A stretch of DNA of 64,000 bases. Source: Streptococcus sp. F0442. GTDB lineage: Bacteria; Bacillota; Bacilli; Lactobacillales; Streptococcaceae. The notes below the pieces were generated by a model, which did not search any database, was not told where the DNA came from, and worked only from the letters and a program-made list of their open reading frames with translations. Positions 61,740 to 64,000 of this stretch are shown here, one piece after another. The position numbers and the translations under genes were made by a program. Every line of letters begins with the position of its first letter. Within the stretch, counting starts at the first letter, position 1. The DNA lies in assembly GCF_000314795.2 (NCBI RefSeq), contig NZ_KB373314.1:1252526-1316525 (forward strand). The letters run 5' to 3'.

Positions 61740-62219
61740 TTATTTATGGTAGGGACTCCCCTGTTTGATCATAAATGCTCGATAAATTTGTTCAACCAAT
61801 ACTAATTTCATTAACTGATGCGGAAGAGTAAGCTGTCCAAAACTCATTAAGAGATTGCCTCTTTGTTTCACTTCTATAGACAAACCAAGACTGCCACCGA
61901 TGACAAACGTGAGATTTGAATACCCTGATGTCATGATCTGGTCGATTGTTTGACTAAATTTTTCTGAGGGAAATTGTTTTCCTTCGATGGCCAAGACGAT
62001 TACATATTCCTTATCTGAAATTTTCGAAAGAATCCGTTCTCCCTCTTTTTCAAGGATTTGTTGATTTTCAAGTTGACTAGCACGATCAGGCGTTTTTTCA
62101 TCAACTAATTCAATCTGTTCTACTTTTGCAAACCGACCAAGTCTTTTTATATATTCTGCAATGCCGTCTTTTAGATATTTTTCTTTTAATTTTCCAACAG
62201 TTATCAATTTGATTTTCAT
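61740..62219 (-). CDS. rlmH: 23S rRNA pseudouridine-1915 N3-methyltransferase
   Basis: A 159-residue SPOUT methyltransferase. Conserved [19 protein letters not shown] at the N-terminus, FVIGGSLGL and the C-terminal [22 protein letters not shown] are intact. A longer in-frame start at 62339 is rejected: it would add 40 residues encoded across DnaA boxes. It is next to htrA as in other streptococci. Confidence 0.97.
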   Translation of the reverse strand: MKIKLITVGKLKEKYLKDGIAEYIKRLGRFAKVEQIELVDEKTPDRASQLENQQILEKEGERILSKISDKEYVIVLAIEGKQFPSEKFSQTIDQIMTSGYSNLTFVIGGSLGLSIEVKQRGNLLMSFGQLTLPHQLMKLVLVEQIYRAFMIKQGSPYHK

Positions 62220-62254
62220 CATTCTATTGTAGCATATTTCTTCAATTCCACAAA

Positions 62255-62350
62255 TAATCCACAGAAATAGAAAGGGAAAGCCTTCTCTAAAGACTATTTT
62301 AAGGCCAATGATCAACTGTTTTCTACAAGTTATCCACATTTTGTGGATAA
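62255..62350. promoter_or_regulatory. DnaA boxes between rlmH and htrA
   Basis: TTATCCACA at 62330-62338 (plus) and 62342-62350 (minus) are perfect boxes three bases apart in inverted order. A one-mismatch box TAATCCACA is at 62255-62263. The arrangement repeats that at 15.1 kb. The expected origin lies past parB, so these are origin-proximal boxes or DnaA control of htrA. Confidence 0.72.
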
Positions 62351-62359
62351 CTTTATTTA

Positions 62360-62392
62360 TTTAAGTTATAATTAAGAAAGTTTTTCTATACT
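62360..62392 (+). promoter_or_regulatory. htrA promoter with CiaR box
   Basis: TTTAAG-TTATA-ATTAAG (62360-62376) fits the CiaR consensus, with -10 TATACT (62387-62392) 10 bases downstream, the spacing known for CiaR-activated promoters. htrA is a known CiaR target in pneumococcus. Confidence 0.82.
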
Positions 62393-62423
62393 CTAGACAA
62401 TTTGATATTCTTAGGAGGAAAAT

Positions 62424-63605
62424 ATGAAATCTTCATTCAATTTACTAAAAAAAGTTGGGAATATAGCCCTTGTTTTTATTGTAGGTCTTCTAGGTGGGAT
62501 TCTTGGAACCTTTTTAACCTTACAAACATCTCGTTCTTCTACTTCAAATACTGAAAGTAAGCAAGTCCACTCAACCACTGTTAAAACAGCTTACAAAAAT
62601 ACAACCTCAACCAGTGAAGCTGTCGATAAAGTGAAAAATGCTGTGGTTTCTGTGATCACTTATTCTGATTCTTCAAATCAAGGTTTGTTTGAAAAAGAAG
62701 ACAATTCTGACTCACAAATTTCTAGTGAAGGTTCTGGAGTCATTTATAAAAAAGAAGGAAAATATGCCTACCTTGTTACCAATACCCATGTGATCAATGG
62801 AGCTAAAAAAGTAGATATTCTTTTAGCAGATGGGAATAAAGTCCCTGGAGAAGTAGTTGGTTCAGATGTCTATTCTGATATTGCTGTGGTGCGTATTAGT
62901 GCAGACAAGGCAAAGGCAGTAGCTGAATTCGGAGATTCCGACCAATTAACAGTAGGTGAGACTGCGATTGCAATCGGTAGCCCTCTTGGAACAGATTATG
63001 CCAATTCTGTTACCCAAGGGATTATTTCTAGCCAAGGTCGCAATGTAAAATTGAAAGCTGATAATGGTCAAAATATCTCTACACGGGCTTTACAAACAGA
63101 TGCAGCCATCAACCCAGGAAACTCTGGAGGTCCGTTAATCAATATTCAAGGACAGGTCATTGGGATTACCTCAAGTAAAATTTCAAATAACGGGCAAACT
63201 TCAGTAGAAGGAATTGGATTTGCAATCCCTGCGAATGATGTTGTCAATATTATCAAGCAACTAGAAGAAAAAGGGAAAGTGGTTCGACCAGCTCTCGGAA
63301 TCCAAATGTTGGATCTCTCCAATCTTTCAACTTCTGATTTAAGCCAATTAAAACTTCCTGAAAAAATTTCTGGAGGAGTACTGGTTCGTTCAACCCTTGA
63401 AAACATGCCTGCTTCAGATAAATTACAACGCTACGATGTGATCACAAAAATTGATGATACAACTATAGAGTCAACTGCAGATTTACAATCTGCCCTCTAT
63501 TCTCACCAAATCAATGATACGATCAAGGTCACTTTCTATCGTGATGGAAAACAACAAACAACTTCTATCAAGTTGACAAAATCAACTGATGATCTAAGTG
63601 AGTAA
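62424..63605 (+). CDS. htrA: Serine protease HtrA (DegP-like)
   Basis: A 393-residue surface protease. One N-terminal anchor (about 12-33), then a trypsin-like domain with His122 (TNTHVING), Asp152 (YSDIAVVRI) and Ser234 (NPGNSGGPL), then a PDZ domain (about 285-385). It degrades misfolded proteins outside the membrane and, in pneumococcus, restrains competence. AGGAGG precedes the ATG. Confidence 0.97.
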   Translation: MKSSFNLLKKVGNIALVFIVGLLGGILGTFLTLQTSRSSTSNTESKQVHSTTVKTAYKNTTSTSEAVDKVKNAVVSVITYSDSSNQGLFEKEDNSDSQISSEGSGVIYKKEGKYAYLVTNTHVINGAKKVDILLADGNKVPGEVVGSDVYSDIAVVRISADKAKAVAEFGDSDQLTVGETAIAIGSPLGTDYANSVTQGIISSQGRNVKLKADNGQNISTRALQTDAAINPGNSGGPLINIQGQVIGITSSKISNNGQTSVEGIGFAIPANDVVNIIKQLEEKGKVVRPALGIQMLDLSNLSTSDLSQLKLPEKISGGVLVRSTLENMPASDKLQRYDVITKIDDTTIESTADLQSALYSHQINDTIKVTFYRDGKQQTTSIKLTKSTDDLSE

Positions 63606-63630
63606 ACCCTATCTTCTTGACATACTTGTA

Positions 63631-63662
63631 AACACACCTTTACGAAATTGTAAAGGTGTGTT
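63631..63662 (+). terminator. htrA terminator or htrA-parB hairpin
   Basis: A perfect 13-bp stem AACACACCTTTAC/GTAAAGGTGTGTT with a 6-base loop. parB starts 15 bases later, so some read-through is likely. Confidence 0.78.
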
Positions 63663-63676
63663 ATTCTATTCATAAG

Positions 63677-64000
63677 ATGGAAAAATTAGAACATATAGCG
63701 GTAAAGGAGATTCGAACCAATCCTTTCCAACCAAGAAAAGTATTTGACCAAGAAAAATTAGAAGAATTAGCTCATTCAATCAAGGAAAATGGCTTGATTC
63801 AACCTATTATTGTCAGAAAATCTCCGATTATTGGTTTTGAATTACTTGCAGGTGAAAGACGTTTTAGAGCTTCGAAGATTGCTGGATTAGAAGTGGTTCC
63901 TGCGATTATTAAAGAGTTAACGGATCAAGAAATGATGCGACAAGCCATTATCGAGAATCTTCAACGAGAAGATCTCAATCCAATTGAAGAAGCTATCTCC
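63677..64000 (+). CDS. parB: Chromosome partitioning protein ParB (Spo0J), partial
   Basis: The first 108 codons run off the right edge. The CTP-binding motifs GERRFRA (about residues 58-64) and ENLQRE (about 93-98) are visible, as is the N-terminal IRTNPFQPRKVF. ParB binds parS and loads SMC near the origin. The following helix-turn-helix is outside the window. The start is chosen at ATG 63677; its ribosome site is weak. Confidence 0.93.
   Translation, partial: MEKLEHIAVKEIRTNPFQPRKVFDQEKLEELAHSIKENGLIQPIIVRKSPIIGFELLAGERRFRASKIAGLEVVPAIIKELTDQEMMRQAIIENLQREDLNPIEEAIS

Noticed and set aside
62220..62339. N-terminal extension of rlmH
   Set aside because: The 40 extra residues are encoded across two DnaA boxes and are not found in the 159-residue family; the ATG at 62219 matches the conserved start.

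Overview
This window is low-GC Firmicute DNA from a viridans-type Streptococcus (mitis/sanguinis/parasanguinis neighbourhood; species not determinable here). The evidence is the mal locus without its own ATPase, the dltXABCD operon, a comDE pair between tRNA-Arg and tRNA-Glu/tRNA-Asn, and the order rlmH-htrA-parB, which in streptococci lies next to dnaA and oriC. The window ends inside parB, so the origin should lie just beyond the right edge. Most genes from 12 kb onward read leftward, away from the origin.

Layout: (1) 0-12 kb, maltodextrin and glycogen use. malQ-malP read leftward and malX-malF-malG-malA-malR-pulA rightward from a shared control region with MalR/CcpA-type operators. (2) 12-20 kb, a YitT-family membrane protein, aspS, a small membrane protein, a DnaA-box cluster, and the dlt operon for D-alanylation of teichoic acids. 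(3) 20-25 kb, an S41 peptidase-like protein without a signal peptide, a VTC-domain protein with a frameshifted DUF4956 partner, a divergent beta-helix lipoprotein and a second lipoprotein. (4) 25-32 kb, a YhgE/Pip membrane protein with a divergent TetR regulator, rpsD, and a thiXYZ-type transporter under a TPP riboswitch. (5) 32-41 kb, veg-dnaB and gdpP-rplI, nudix-mnmG, mnmA, and a LysM/Apf-like wall protein. (6) 41-50 kb, L-serine dehydratase, a HAD phosphatase, a LysM/transglycosylase-like protein, and a run of ecfT-ecfA2-ecfA1-pgsA-HTH protein-two M16 peptidases. (7) 50-64 kb, yaaA-recF, guaB, trpS, an ABC-F protein, yfhO, three tRNAs, comED, rlmH, htrA and the start of parB.

Most of the window is conserved core genome with no phage, IS element or CRISPR. 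The noteworthy signals are in the non-coding DNA: two tandem hairpins shaped like tRNA anticodon arms in the mnmA leader, with UUC in the anticodon position; a comDE locus with no recognisable comC; several parS-like sites; DnaA-box clusters at 15.1 kb and 62.3 kb; a repeated intergenic palindrome TTTACA-N4-TGTAAA; CiaR-type boxes at htrA, near sdaAB and near the beta-helix lipoprotein; and a frameshift in the DUF4956 gene.
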